From: Bradyrhizobium liaoningense
GTDB taxonomy: Bacteria; Pseudomonadota; Alphaproteobacteria; Rhizobiales; Xanthobacteraceae
Assembly (NCBI RefSeq): GCF_018130825.1
Contig: NZ_JAFCJS010000013.1
Location: 1-64,000, forward strand
Direction of reading: 5' to 3'
Length of the DNA stretch: 64,000 nucleotides
Shown: in pieces, positions 8,727-17,389 of the stretch
Numbering within the stretch: position 1 is the first letter of the stretch
How the letters are laid out: each line of letters begins with the position of its first letter
Program-made: the position numbers and the translations under genes
The notes under the pieces: model-generated
Told to the model about the DNA's origin: nothing
The model's database searches: none
Seen by the model: only the letters and a program-made list of their open reading frames with translations

Positions 8727-8813
8727 CGTAGCCCGGATGAGCGAAGCGAGATCCGGGACAGAGCCTCTGTCGCGGCAGGTTTCCCGGATGTCGCTTCGCT
8801 CATCCGGGCTACG
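8727..8813. repeat. Long inverted repeat of GTAGCCCGGATGAGCGAAGCGA type
   Basis: Arms CGTAGCCCGGATGAGCGAAG and CTTCGCTCATCCGGGCTACG pair almost end to end around a short centre, making a long hairpin between the two GNAT genes. It is a typical intergenic palindromic element. It could stabilise or end the upstream transcript, but there is no U-tract. Confidence 0.8.
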
Positions 8814-8832
8814 ATCTTTTGGAGTCACGACC

Positions 8833-9315
8833 ATGCAGGTGCGGCCCGCAGATGCCGGTGAGATCGATCATCTCGCGCAGGTGTGGCACGACGCCTGGCA
8901 TGGATCGCATGCCGCGCTGGCGCCGCCCGAGCTGGTTCGCCTCCGAACGCTCGCAAGCTTTCGCGACCGGTTGGCGGTCATGCTTCCTGGTATCGGCGTC
9001 GCCGGTCCGGCCGGCGCACCGCTCGGCTTCTGCGCCATCAGGAATGACGAGTTGTACCAGCTCTTCGTGTCGTCGCAGGCGCACGGCACGGGTGTGGCCG
9101 CGGCGTTGATCGCCGACGCAGAGGCACGGCTCGCTGCACGCGGCGTCGAACTGGCGTGGCTGGCCTGCGCCATCGGCAACAATCGCGCTGCGCGGTTCTA
9201 CGAGAAGAGCGGCTGGCGCAACGCCGGCACCTTCGTGATGATGTCGGAAACGTCGAACGGGCCGTTTCCGGTGGATCAGTGGCGCTTCGAGAAGCGGCTC
9301 ACGCGTTCGGCGTGA
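8833..9315 (+). CDS. GNAT N-acetyltransferase
   Basis: 160 residues. The acetyl-CoA binding motif is LFVSSQAHGTGVAAALI (about 77-93), and the C-terminal NNRAARFYEKSGWRNAG is the standard GNAT ending. The frame is open 96 bp further up, but that part lies inside the palindromic repeat, so the ATG at 8833, soon after the repeat, is preferred. Substrate unknown. The protein at 33964-34437 has the same general layout. Confidence 0.87.
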   Translation: MQVRPADAGEIDHLAQVWHDAWHGSHAALAPPELVRLRTLASFRDRLAVMLPGIGVAGPAGAPLGFCAIRNDELYQLFVSSQAHGTGVAAALIADAEARLAARGVELAWLACAIGNNRAARFYEKSGWRNAGTFVMMSETSNGPFPVDQWRFEKRLTRSA

Positions 9316-9319
9316 GTGT

Positions 9320-9341
9320 GCCGGGGCCCGTGGGCCCCGGC
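9320..9341. terminator. GC hairpin between convergent genes
   Basis: Perfect 10-bp inverted repeat GCCGGGGCCC / GGGCCCCGGC with a 2-nt loop, 5 bp after the GNAT stop and 7 bp before the TonB receptor stop. Position suggests a bidirectional terminator, but neither strand has a good U-tract. Confidence 0.5.
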
Positions 9342-9347
9342 TAAAGC

Positions 9348-11747
9348 CTAGAACTTGAAGTTCGCGAACGCCCGCACGCCGATGCCCGGCATCAGCACCT
9401 CGTCCTTGGTGTAGGACACCGAGTTGCGGATGCTTTCGTTGAGGAGATTGTTGCCGACGATGCCGGCAATCATCTCGCGCGCGCCGAACCAGTTGCGATC
9501 GAGCTTGGTCTTGTAGCTGACCTCGGCCTTCAGCAGATTGTAGCCCGGCGTCGGCGTCTCCGCGATCGCGGCGATATTGTTCTGTGCGAAGGCATGCAGC
9601 AGGTTGACCCGCATCAGCCAGTTGTCGTCGCGCCAGAACACGCCGCCGCCCAGCCGCACCGGCGGAATCCGCGGCACGTTGGTGCCGTCGGTGAAGGTGG
9701 CGCGGACGAAATCGAGCTGGTTCTCGATGCCCCAGATGCCGCCCTGGAACGCGCCGATATCGAGCTGCGACTGGAATTCGCCGCCGCGGAAGTTGGCATT
9801 GCGCTGCGAATAGACCGCCTGGTTCAACTCGGCGCCCGGCGTGCCGCAGGAGGCAAAGTCGTCGTCGCACATCACGCCGGTGAGGCGGCGATAGATGAAA
9901 TTGTCGAAATGCGTGTAGTAGACGGTCGCCTCGAAGCGGAACGGTCCCGTCGCCTTGCGCACGCCGAGCTCGACGGACTTGGCGGTCTCGATGGTGAGGT
10001 TGGGATTGCCGATGTCGAAGGTCGCGGTCGCATCATGCGCGCCGCGCGAAAACAACTCGGCCGCCTTCGGTGCGCGCTCGACATATTGCGCGGTGATGCT
10101 GCCGACCATGCCGCCCGGCAGGTCCTGCAACAGGCCGATGCTGCCGCTCTTCGGCGTGTAGGCGGGATTGCGCGCGATCGCCACCTGGGGCGTGCCGTCG
10201 GGCAGATAATCCGCCGGGAAGTTCGGCGTCGTGCCGTGCAGCTCGACATGCTCGATGCGCCCGGCGATCTGCGCCCGCGTCGCTTCCGTGAACTTGAACT
10301 CGTTGAAGGCGTAAGCCGCGACGCGCGTGTTGTTGTTGGGGTCCCACAGGCCGTTGAACAGCGTGCCGGGATTGTCCGGGCTCGGTGCGCTCAATTCCTG
10401 ATGGCCAACCTGGAAGCCCAGCGCCGTCGTCACCTCGGCGAAGCGCGCGTTGAACGGCATCAGCTGCACCTCGGTGCGGATCTCCTGCTCCTTGTTGGTG
10501 AAGGTCTGTCTGATGCCGTCGCTGTTGAGATCGGCGGGATCGGCAAGGCCGATCTCGTTGTGCCGGTAGTCGGTCGCGCCGGCCCAGAAGCGGATCGTGT
10601 CGATCGCGGTCGCATCGGGGCGGTACTCGCCCTTGACGTTGATCTTGGTCTGGTGGCCGTCGATGCGCGTCTGGTGATCGGCGCCGTCGATGCCGGGGAT
10701 GTGGTAGAGCGAGTCGTTCTGCGTGATCGCAGCCCCGATATAGCCGCCCTGGAAGAAGTAGGAGCCGCCGATCGAGGCGCCGTCCGAGCGCGTCGCCGAG
10801 TTCGGCTGGCGCCCGTTCACGGGCCGCGTCTGGTCGTTCAGGTAGGGGTAGCTCGGGATGTTGTAATCGGAGGTCGTGCGGCCATAGGCATCGGCATGGA
10901 AGGCAAAATTGCCGCCGCCGGTGTCGAGCAGCACGCCGCTCTCGACGCCGCGGTCGACCGAGCTGAACGCGGTGCGGGTCTCCGCGGTGACGCAAGGCGA
11001 TGTCGCTGCGGATGCGAGCGGCGCCTTGGTCGGCATTCCCCAGGTCTGGAACGACGGCGCGCAAGACGGCAGCGCATCCGGGATGCGGTTGTTGGTGGCG
11101 CTGACGACGCCGCCGATCGAGGTCGAGCCGTAGCGCAGCGCCGCCGGCCCGCGCACCACCTCGACCTGGTTGGTCGCGAGCGGATCGATCGGGACGAAAT
11201 GATCCTCGCCGAGATCGGAGGCGCCGCCGCCATTGGTGCCGTTCTCGACGATGCCGACGCGGTTGACGTCGAGACCCCTGATGATCGGCCGGCTGGAGGC
11301 GCCGGGTGCGAAGCTCGAGCCGGTGATGCCGGGCTTGGAAAACAGCAAATCGCCGAGCTGGCCGCCGCCCTCGCGGCGGATCTCGTCGTTCGGCACCACG
11401 GTGACGGTGGCGAACTGGTTGGTCACGATTGGCAGCACGCCCTGCTGAGGCGCGGCCGCCACAGCCGCCGCGGGCGCTGCCGGCGTCGCTTCCGCCGTGC
11501 GCTGCTGGCTGCGCGAGCGTCCGGTGCGGGCGACGCGGACCGGGCTGCGGGTCGGCACCACCCTGCGCACGATCGGGCTCGGCGCCGTCACGGTGACGGC
11601 GGGGATCTCCGTCGATGACTTGTCTTGCGCAGGTGCTTGTGCAGGCGCCTGTGCGAGCTCTTGGGCGAACGCAGATGTGGCGGCGGCGCCGAGCAGGAGC
11701 AGGCTCGCTCCGGCGAGACGCTGCGCGCGTCGCAATTCAAATGACAT
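9348..11747 (-). CDS. TonB-dependent outer-membrane receptor, ZnuD-like (probable zinc uptake)
   Basis: 799 residues. A signal peptide ends near residue 28 (TSAFA), then a TonB-box-like stretch (PAVTVTA), a linker rich in Pro/Ala, a plug domain (VPNDEIRREGGGQLGDLL, then VVRGPAALRYGSTSIGGVV) and a beta-barrel ending in FKF. Barrel segments such as ERAPKAAELFSRGAHDATAT followed by FDIGNPNL, and GEDHFVPIDP in the plug, resemble ZnuD zinc receptors. His residues are frequent in loops (DHQTRIDGHQTK). The DUF2946 gene upstream and the Zur-like box support zinc. Other metals cannot be excluded. Uptake would be powered by TonB-ExbBD, which is not in the window. Confidence 0.88.
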   Translation of the reverse strand: MSFELRRAQRLAGASLLLLGAAATSAFAQELAQAPAQAPAQDKSSTEIPAVTVTAPSPIVRRVVPTRSPVRVARTGRSRSQQRTAEATPAAPAAAVAAAPQQGVLPIVTNQFATVTVVPNDEIRREGGGQLGDLLFSKPGITGSSFAPGASSRPIIRGLDVNRVGIVENGTNGGGASDLGEDHFVPIDPLATNQVEVVRGPAALRYGSTSIGGVVSATNNRIPDALPSCAPSFQTWGMPTKAPLASAATSPCVTAETRTAFSSVDRGVESGVLLDTGGGNFAFHADAYGRTTSDYNIPSYPYLNDQTRPVNGRQPNSATRSDGASIGGSYFFQGGYIGAAITQNDSLYHIPGIDGADHQTRIDGHQTKINVKGEYRPDATAIDTIRFWAGATDYRHNEIGLADPADLNSDGIRQTFTNKEQEIRTEVQLMPFNARFAEVTTALGFQVGHQELSAPSPDNPGTLFNGLWDPNNNTRVAAYAFNEFKFTEATRAQIAGRIEHVELHGTTPNFPADYLPDGTPQVAIARNPAYTPKSGSIGLLQDLPGGMVGSITAQYVERAPKAAELFSRGAHDATATFDIGNPNLTIETAKSVELGVRKATGPFRFEATVYYTHFDNFIYRRLTGVMCDDDFASCGTPGAELNQAVYSQRNANFRGGEFQSQLDIGAFQGGIWGIENQLDFVRATFTDGTNVPRIPPVRLGGGVFWRDDNWLMRVNLLHAFAQNNIAAIAETPTPGYNLLKAEVSYKTKLDRNWFGAREMIAGIVGNNLLNESIRNSVSYTKDEVLMPGIGVRAFANFKF

Positions 11748-11896
11748 GGTCCTGATTCCACTCAGGCGCCGTCCGGAAGATTCTTTGCTGATCGGAGGCG
11801 GCCTGCCGTCGCAGCGCGACGGAATTCGACTTCAAACTTTCTCCCGGCCGATCGCCTGAAGCGGCGAGGGCGGGCGTGATCTAGCGATGTCTGGAG

Positions 11897-12301
11897 TCAG
11901 GACGCGGGAGGGGCGCGCGGCTGGAACGCCGTGCCGGCCGATTTCAGATGGATGAACTCGGCATCAGTGGTGCGGTAGAGCAGCTCGATCGCCTGCGGCA
12001 GCTGCAGCAGCGGCGGCGTCGCGAACAGGACCGTGCCTGCCATCGCAACGACGGCGCAGATCGCGCAATTGTCGTCGCCCGGCTGCTCCCGGTCCGGGGC
12101 GGAGGGCGATTGCTTCTGGACCGAAGCATGGTCGACCGAAGCGATGTCCTTGCTGCTGTCGGTCTGCTGAAGCGAGGCTGCCGCGAGGGGGGCGGCCTGG
12201 GCGAACCAGTGGCTATGGCCGAAGGTCAGCGCGAATTGCACCAGCATCGCGAACAACGCGAGCCGGGCACCGTGCCTGATATTCGACCGGAACCACTTCA
12301 T
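11897..12301 (-). CDS. DUF2946 family protein
   Basis: 134 residues. It has an N-terminal membrane or signal segment (about 8-30), a Ser/Asp-rich middle, a DDNCAICAV motif and a second hydrophobic stretch. DUF2946 proteins are small, often found beside metal-related TonB receptors, and carry a Cys pair that may bind metal. The ATG at 12301 is used because the membrane segment follows directly; a start 11 codons earlier is possible. It lies 149 bp before the receptor gene on the same strand and behind the Zur-like operator, so it is probably the first gene of a zinc-starvation operon. Confidence 0.75.
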   Translation of the reverse strand: MKWFRSNIRHGARLALFAMLVQFALTFGHSHWFAQAAPLAAASLQQTDSSKDIASVDHASVQKQSPSAPDREQPGDDNCAICAVVAMAGTVLFATPPLLQLPQAIELLYRTTDAEFIHLKSAGTAFQPRAPPAS

Positions 12302-12346
12302 CTGCAGACGCCACCCCGCATCGCGAGGCGCCAACCCTGGGGCACC

Positions 12347-12369
12347 GCGATGTTATAATGTAACATCGC
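12347..12369. promoter_or_regulatory. Zur-type operator
   Basis: The 23-bp near-perfect palindrome centred at 12358 has arms GCGATGTTATA and TGTAACATCGC with one mismatched pair. It matches the Zur box pattern (ATGTTATA-N-TATAACAT). It lies 46-68 bp upstream of the DUF2946 ATG, where zinc-loaded Zur would block transcription. Confidence 0.75.
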
Positions 12370-12444
12370 CTGACCGGTCGGTGGATGTCAACGGCAGGGC
12401 GGGCCGCGTGTGCAGGCAGTCGGCCCGATGTGTCCTTCGGGCAA

Positions 12445-14508
12445 CTAGCGCCCCTCGCGCACCCAGGTCGCAGCAAACGCGCCGAGCAGCAGCAGCAGGC
12501 CGATCAGGCCGGCGAAGATCGGCAGCACGCCGACGCCCTTCACAACGCTGGCGTCGCGCATCCGCACGCCCATCCAGCCGTCGCCGGCAAAGACGCTCGC
12601 CGACCGCGACGGCACGATGCGCGGCAGCTCGACATTGTTGCCGTCGACGACGCGCACGGCATTGCCGCCGGTCGCCTGCGTCAGCGGCCTCAATGTCTCG
12701 GTGGTGGAGGTGACCTCCGAAAACTCCTTCGGATTGGTCGGGCCGACATTGATGAGCGCCTTCAGCGTGCCGTCGGTCGCCTGCCACAGGCCGAGCTCGT
12801 TGGCCGGCAGGCTGGCGCGCCACTCGCCGGGATCGCCGGCGCTGAGCGTCAGGTCCTGCGACACGCCCGACGGCGAAGTCACGCTGACCGGCTGGACGCT
12901 GTCCGCCATGGTCTGGCGCACCACGACGAGATTCTTGCCCTGCACCTGGAGGCGCAGCGCTTCCTCGTCGAGATCGGGCTGCTTCATCAGCCAATGCGAC
13001 ATCCGCCTGAGCAAATCGAGATGCGGGCCGCCGCCCTCATAGCCGCGCGCCCACAGCCAGATGTGGTCGGAGAGCAGCAGCGCGACGCGCCCCTCGCCGA
13101 AGCGCGACAGGAACAGCAGCGGCTTGCCGTCGAGGCCCGTCATCACCGGCGGGTTGACGGAATTGCGGGTGTCGACGGTGCGGAAGAACCGGCTCCAGCG
13201 CGGCGGCTCGGATCCCGATCCCTCCAGCCCGCGCGTGACCGGATGGCGTTTGCCGATATCGGACAGATGCGCATAGAACGGTTTCTCGGTCACGCCGACG
13301 GGTTCGGCCGGCAGCACCGAATCCAGCGGCGTGCGCCAGATGCTGGTGTTGGAGGCGTAGTCGGGGCCGGCCGAGACCAGCACCGCACCGCCGCCGCGCA
13401 CATAGCGCGCGATGTTGTCGAAATAGGCGATCGGCAGCACGCCCTGGCGGGCGTAGCGGTCGAAGATGATCAGCTGGAATTCGTTGATCTTCTGCTGGAA
13501 CAGCTCGCGGGTCGGAAACGCGATCAGCGACAATTCGTTGATCGGCGTGCCGTCCTGCTTCTCCGGCGGCCTTAGAATCGTGAAGTGCACGAGGTCGACG
13601 CTGGCGTCGGACTTCAGGAGGTTGCGCCAGGTGCGCTCGCCGGAATGCGGCTCGCCCGAGACCAGCAGCACGCGCAGCTTGTCGCGCACGCCGTCGATGG
13701 CGACGACGGCGCGGTTGTTCACCGGCGTCAATTCCTTCTCGAGCGGCGAGGCCTCGATCTCGACGATGTTCGGCCCGGCATGCTTGATGTCGACGTCGAC
13801 GCTCGCGCTCTGGCCGCTGGAGAGCGTGCGCTCGTTGATCACCTCGCCGTCGCGGCGCACCGTGACCCTGGCGCGCTCGCCGGAAACGCCCTGGTCGTCG
13901 AGCCGGTAGCTGATGGTCTGCATCTGGCCGACGATGCCGAAGCGCGGCGCCGCCGTGATCGCGATGCGGCGGTCGCGCTCGTCCTTCTGTCCGGTGATCA
14001 GCGCGTGCACCGGCGCCTGGAAGCCGAGGGCGGCGGCGCTCGCGGGAATGTCGTGGACGCGGCCGTCGGTGATCAGGAACGCGCCGGCGACGCGGTCGAC
14101 CGGCACGTCCGACAGCGCCGAGGCGAGGGCGCCGAACAGTCTCGTGCCGTCGGTCTCGCCGTCGGCCTGGCCGGCGTCGACGACGCGGACTTCCAAGCCC
14201 TTGATCTTCTTCAGGCCGTCGACCAGCGCCTCCTGCGCCTGGGCGGCCTCGCGATTGCGGTTGCCGAAATTCTGGCTCGGGCTCTTGTCGACGACGATGG
14301 CCGCGACCGAGGTGAGCGGATCGCGGTCCTCGCGGGTGAAGGAGGGATTGGCGAGCGCCAGCAGGAACAGCGCCAGCGCGGCCACGCGCACGGCCGCACC
14401 GCGCGCACGCGCCACCAGCAGCAGGATGGCGATGACCACGATCGCGGCCAGCGCGAGCCACAGGACGATCGCGGGAACAAGCGGCGTGAACGCGATGCCG
14501 TAATTCAT
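12445..14508 (-). CDS. Inner-membrane protein of the MoxR/Bat cluster
   Basis: 687 residues. Two N-terminal helices (about 10-32 and 38-56) are followed by a large region containing a VWA-like start (VAAIVVDKSPSQNFG, then AGAFLITDGRVHD). A Rossmann-like, glutamine-amidotransferase-like section follows (RVLLVSGEPHSGERTW, then YVRGGGAVLVSAGPDY), and a final helix lies at about 663-682. It is the last gene of a four-gene MoxR operon. In such clusters these proteins are thought to act with the AAA ATPase in assembling or maintaining envelope proteins, but the job is unproven. It is separated from the upstream gene by a palindromic repeat. Confidence 0.8.
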   Translation of the reverse strand: MNYGIAFTPLVPAIVLWLALAAIVVIAILLLVARARGAAVRVAALALFLLALANPSFTREDRDPLTSVAAIVVDKSPSQNFGNRNREAAQAQEALVDGLKKIKGLEVRVVDAGQADGETDGTRLFGALASALSDVPVDRVAGAFLITDGRVHDIPASAAALGFQAPVHALITGQKDERDRRIAITAAPRFGIVGQMQTISYRLDDQGVSGERARVTVRRDGEVINERTLSSGQSASVDVDIKHAGPNIVEIEASPLEKELTPVNNRAVVAIDGVRDKLRVLLVSGEPHSGERTWRNLLKSDASVDLVHFTILRPPEKQDGTPINELSLIAFPTRELFQQKINEFQLIIFDRYARQGVLPIAYFDNIARYVRGGGAVLVSAGPDYASNTSIWRTPLDSVLPAEPVGVTEKPFYAHLSDIGKRHPVTRGLEGSGSEPPRWSRFFRTVDTRNSVNPPVMTGLDGKPLLFLSRFGEGRVALLLSDHIWLWARGYEGGGPHLDLLRRMSHWLMKQPDLDEEALRLQVQGKNLVVVRQTMADSVQPVSVTSPSGVSQDLTLSAGDPGEWRASLPANELGLWQATDGTLKALINVGPTNPKEFSEVTSTTETLRPLTQATGGNAVRVVDGNNVELPRIVPSRSASVFAGDGWMGVRMRDASVVKGVGVLPIFAGLIGLLLLLGAFAATWVREGR

Positions 14509-14527
14509 ATCGAGCTTCTATTCGTTG

Positions 14528-14579
14528 TGAGCATGATCTCGCCGGAAAACCGGCTTCCACTTTTCCGGATCATGCTCAT
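14528..14579. repeat. Palindromic repeat GAGCATGATC...GATCATGCTC inside an operon
   Basis: Terminal arms TGAGCATGATC and GATCATGCTCA are exact complements, with an inner CCGGAAAACCGG-type section. It fills the gap between the BatA-like gene and the last gene of the MoxR operon. On the minus strand the TGA in its first bases is the stop codon of the BatA-like gene. Confidence 0.85.
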
Positions 14580-17389
14580 TGCCCCAGCCGTTCGATCAGG
14601 GCCGGTGCGTGCACCTGGTCGGCCTTGTAGTTGCCGGTCAGCGTGTACATCACGATGTTGGCGCCGGCGCGGTAGGCGAATTCGCGCTGGCGGGTGTCGC
14701 CGCTGGTCACCGGCAGCATGTACTGGCCGTCGGGGCGTACGGCCCAGGCGCCGGCAAGATCGTTCGAGGTGATGATGATCGGCGAGACGCCGTCGCCGCC
14801 ACGCGCCGGGCGCTGCGCGCTGTCCTCGTCCTCGTCGCGCGGCAGGGTCTCGACCCAGGTCTGGCCGGTGTTGAAGCGGCCGGGGAAGTCGCGCAGCAAA
14901 TAGAAGGTCTTGGTCAGCACGTGCTCGCGCGGCACCGGCTCGAGCTCGGGCACGTCGAGCGAGGACAGGATCTCGCGCAAGGCCCGCATGCCCGGCGTCT
15001 GCGAGGCGCCGTTGTCGCCGGGAGGCGCCTCATAGGCGTCGCGGGTATCGAACAGCACGGTGCCGCCCTGCTTCATATAGGCGTCGATCTTGTTGATGGC
15101 GTCCTGCGGCGGCTTGGGCGCACCGGGCACGATCGGCCAGTAGATCAGCGGGAAGAAGGCGAGCTCGTCGCGCGCGGGATCGATGCCGACGGGATCGCCG
15201 GCCTCCAGCGCCGTGCGCTGCGCCAGGAACAGCGTCAGTCCGGTGAGGCCGGCCTTGACGATGGAATCGACGTCGGCATTGCCGGTGACGACATAGGCGA
15301 GGCGGGTCTGCGACACCGCCTTCATCGCGAACTCGTCCGCGGCGCTGTCGGCACGCAACGGCGTCGGCGACAGTGCAATGGTGCCCGCAAGCGCGAGCCC
15401 GAGGACGATCATCGCCGGCGCAGCGCGGCGGCGCAGCAGCGCGGCGAGGCCGCCGCCGAGCAGTGCGACGATGATGGCGTCGATCAGGAACAGCCCGAGC
15501 GCGGTCGACAGCAGCCAGCCGCGCAGATCGCGCGGTTCGGCATTGGTGTAGGTGGCGTGCCGGGCGCGCAGGCTCGCGGTGTTCAGGGCGGCGATGCGGT
15601 CGGCGCTGGCAAGCGTGTTCACGGCGAGCGGTCCTTCTGCGGGACCATAGAAGCCCGGCGGATGATCGGGTGTGGCGCGGTCGCGATAGTCCGCAGGCAG
15701 CGGCTTTGCGGTCGCCGGCGGCGGGCCGAAAGCACCGAAGCCGTCGAGGATGTGCAGCGGCGCCACCGTTTCAGTGGTCGCCTCGCTGGCAACGCCGGGG
15801 CCGGGCTTGCTGGTGTAGCCGGACATGTCGACGACCCGCCTCAGCATTTCGACGAAGATGCCCGACATCGGCAGATCCGACCAGCGCATGTCGGCGCTGA
15901 CATGGAACAGGCTGACGATGCCCTTGCCGCGATGCTCGCCGGTGACGAGCGGCGTGCCGTCTTCCAGCGAGGCCCAGCTCTTGGTGGCGAGCACCGCGTC
16001 GGGCTCGGCCAGCACCTGGCGGCTCACGGTGACGTCCTTGGGCACCACGACGCCGGCGAACGGGCCGTCGCTCGCGAAAGAGGCGAGATGCTGCGGCTTC
16101 TCCCAGGTCAGGCTGCCGCCGAGCGTGCGGCCGCCCTTGCGAAGCTTCACCGGCACGAGATCGTCCTCGGCCTGCGCGAGGCGGGGACCTGCGAAGCGCA
16201 CCAGCACGCCGCCCTGGTCGATCCAGGCATTGAGGCGCTCGCGGATTTCGGGGGCGATGGTGCCGACATCGGCGAGGATGATCATCGGCAGCTTCTGGTC
16301 CAGGAACTGCGTGATGCCCTGCTGCGGCGAGCCCTTGTCGGCGAGCCGCACGTCGGCGAACGGCGCCAGCGCCCGGGTGAGGTAGAAGGTCGGCGCCAGC
16401 AGCGGCTGCGCGGTCTCGCTGGTCGAGCCCGAGACGATGCCGATGGCACGGCGGCGCCAGCGCTTGTCGAGCAGCTGCACCGCGCCGGCCGAGCGCTCGC
16501 CCGAGATCTCGAGCCGGGTGATGTCGTTGCGCAGCTCGACCGGCAGGTCGAACGCGGCGTCGGTCTCCTTGTCCTGCGGGCCGAACGAGAAGCGCGCTTC
16601 GCCGATCGGCGAGGCCTTCTGGTCCAGCGCGCGCACGGTGCCGACCGCAATGCCGCTGTCGGTGCGCAGCACCTTCACCGTCATCTTCGCCGCGGCGTTC
16701 TCGGCCGCGACCAGCGCCAGCGGCGAGGAGGTGCCGCCTTCGAAGATGGTCAGGCTGCGATCCCCTAAGGTCTTGCCGAGGCCAGCTACGAATTCCTCGC
16801 CGCGGCCGGTGTCGACGCCATCGGACAGCCAGGCGATCTCGCAATCGCCGGTCGCCTTGAGGAAGCGGTCGATCGCGGCGAGCGTCTCGACGCGCTCGAT
16901 CGAATAGGGCTTTGGCGCGAGCTGGCGCAGCGCCACGCGCGCCGCGCCCGCCGGCATCAGGGTGATGTCGCGGTTCGGCTCGGACAGCGGCACCAGCGCG
17001 ATGGCGCGGCGGTCATTGTCGGCATTCGCGATCAGCTCGTCGGCGGCCCTGATCCTGACGTCCCAGTTCGAGGCCGCGCTCCAGCCGTCGTCGAGCATGA
17101 TCATCAGTGGCGCCTTGCTGCCTGCGGCGCCGACCTGCGGATTCCAGATCGGGCCGGCGGCGGCGAAAATGACGAGGGCCGCAGCCAAAAGGCGTAGCGC
17201 GGTCAGCCACCACGGCGTCCGCGAGGGCGTCTCCTCGCGCGGTGCGATGTCGAACAGCAGCCGTGTCGGCGGAAACTCGATGCGGCGCGGCCGCGGCGGC
17301 ATCACGCGGAGCAGCCACCACAGCACCGGCAGGCTGACGAGGCCGATCAGGAGCAGCGGTTCGGTGAAAGCGAGCGGTAATCCCATCAT
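14576..17389 (-). CDS. BatA-type N-terminal plus DUF4159 C-terminal membrane protein
   Basis: 937 residues. The N-terminus has the aerotolerance-regulator (BatA) signature: a membrane helix, then MPPRPRRIEFPPTRLLFDI and a second helix near 62-80. The long middle is periplasmic or cytoplasmic with VWA-like segments. Helices near 625-665 lead to a C-terminal DUF4159 domain (FFPLIYWPIVPGA, then GGTVLFDTRDAY). It overlaps the DUF58 gene by 4 bp (ATGA), so it is translated in step with it. Exact function is unknown; DUF4159 resembles a class I glutamine amidotransferase-like fold. Confidence 0.87.
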   Translation of the reverse strand: MMGLPLAFTEPLLLIGLVSLPVLWWLLRVMPPRPRRIEFPPTRLLFDIAPREETPSRTPWWLTALRLLAAALVIFAAAGPIWNPQVGAAGSKAPLMIMLDDGWSAASNWDVRIRAADELIANADNDRRAIALVPLSEPNRDITLMPAGAARVALRQLAPKPYSIERVETLAAIDRFLKATGDCEIAWLSDGVDTGRGEEFVAGLGKTLGDRSLTIFEGGTSSPLALVAAENAAAKMTVKVLRTDSGIAVGTVRALDQKASPIGEARFSFGPQDKETDAAFDLPVELRNDITRLEISGERSAGAVQLLDKRWRRRAIGIVSGSTSETAQPLLAPTFYLTRALAPFADVRLADKGSPQQGITQFLDQKLPMIILADVGTIAPEIRERLNAWIDQGGVLVRFAGPRLAQAEDDLVPVKLRKGGRTLGGSLTWEKPQHLASFASDGPFAGVVVPKDVTVSRQVLAEPDAVLATKSWASLEDGTPLVTGEHRGKGIVSLFHVSADMRWSDLPMSGIFVEMLRRVVDMSGYTSKPGPGVASEATTETVAPLHILDGFGAFGPPPATAKPLPADYRDRATPDHPPGFYGPAEGPLAVNTLASADRIAALNTASLRARHATYTNAEPRDLRGWLLSTALGLFLIDAIIVALLGGGLAALLRRRAAPAMIVLGLALAGTIALSPTPLRADSAADEFAMKAVSQTRLAYVVTGNADVDSIVKAGLTGLTLFLAQRTALEAGDPVGIDPARDELAFFPLIYWPIVPGAPKPPQDAINKIDAYMKQGGTVLFDTRDAYEAPPGDNGASQTPGMRALREILSSLDVPELEPVPREHVLTKTFYLLRDFPGRFNTGQTWVETLPRDEDEDSAQRPARGGDGVSPIIITSNDLAGAWAVRPDGQYMLPVTSGDTRQREFAYRAGANIVMYTLTGNYKADQVHAPALIERLGQ

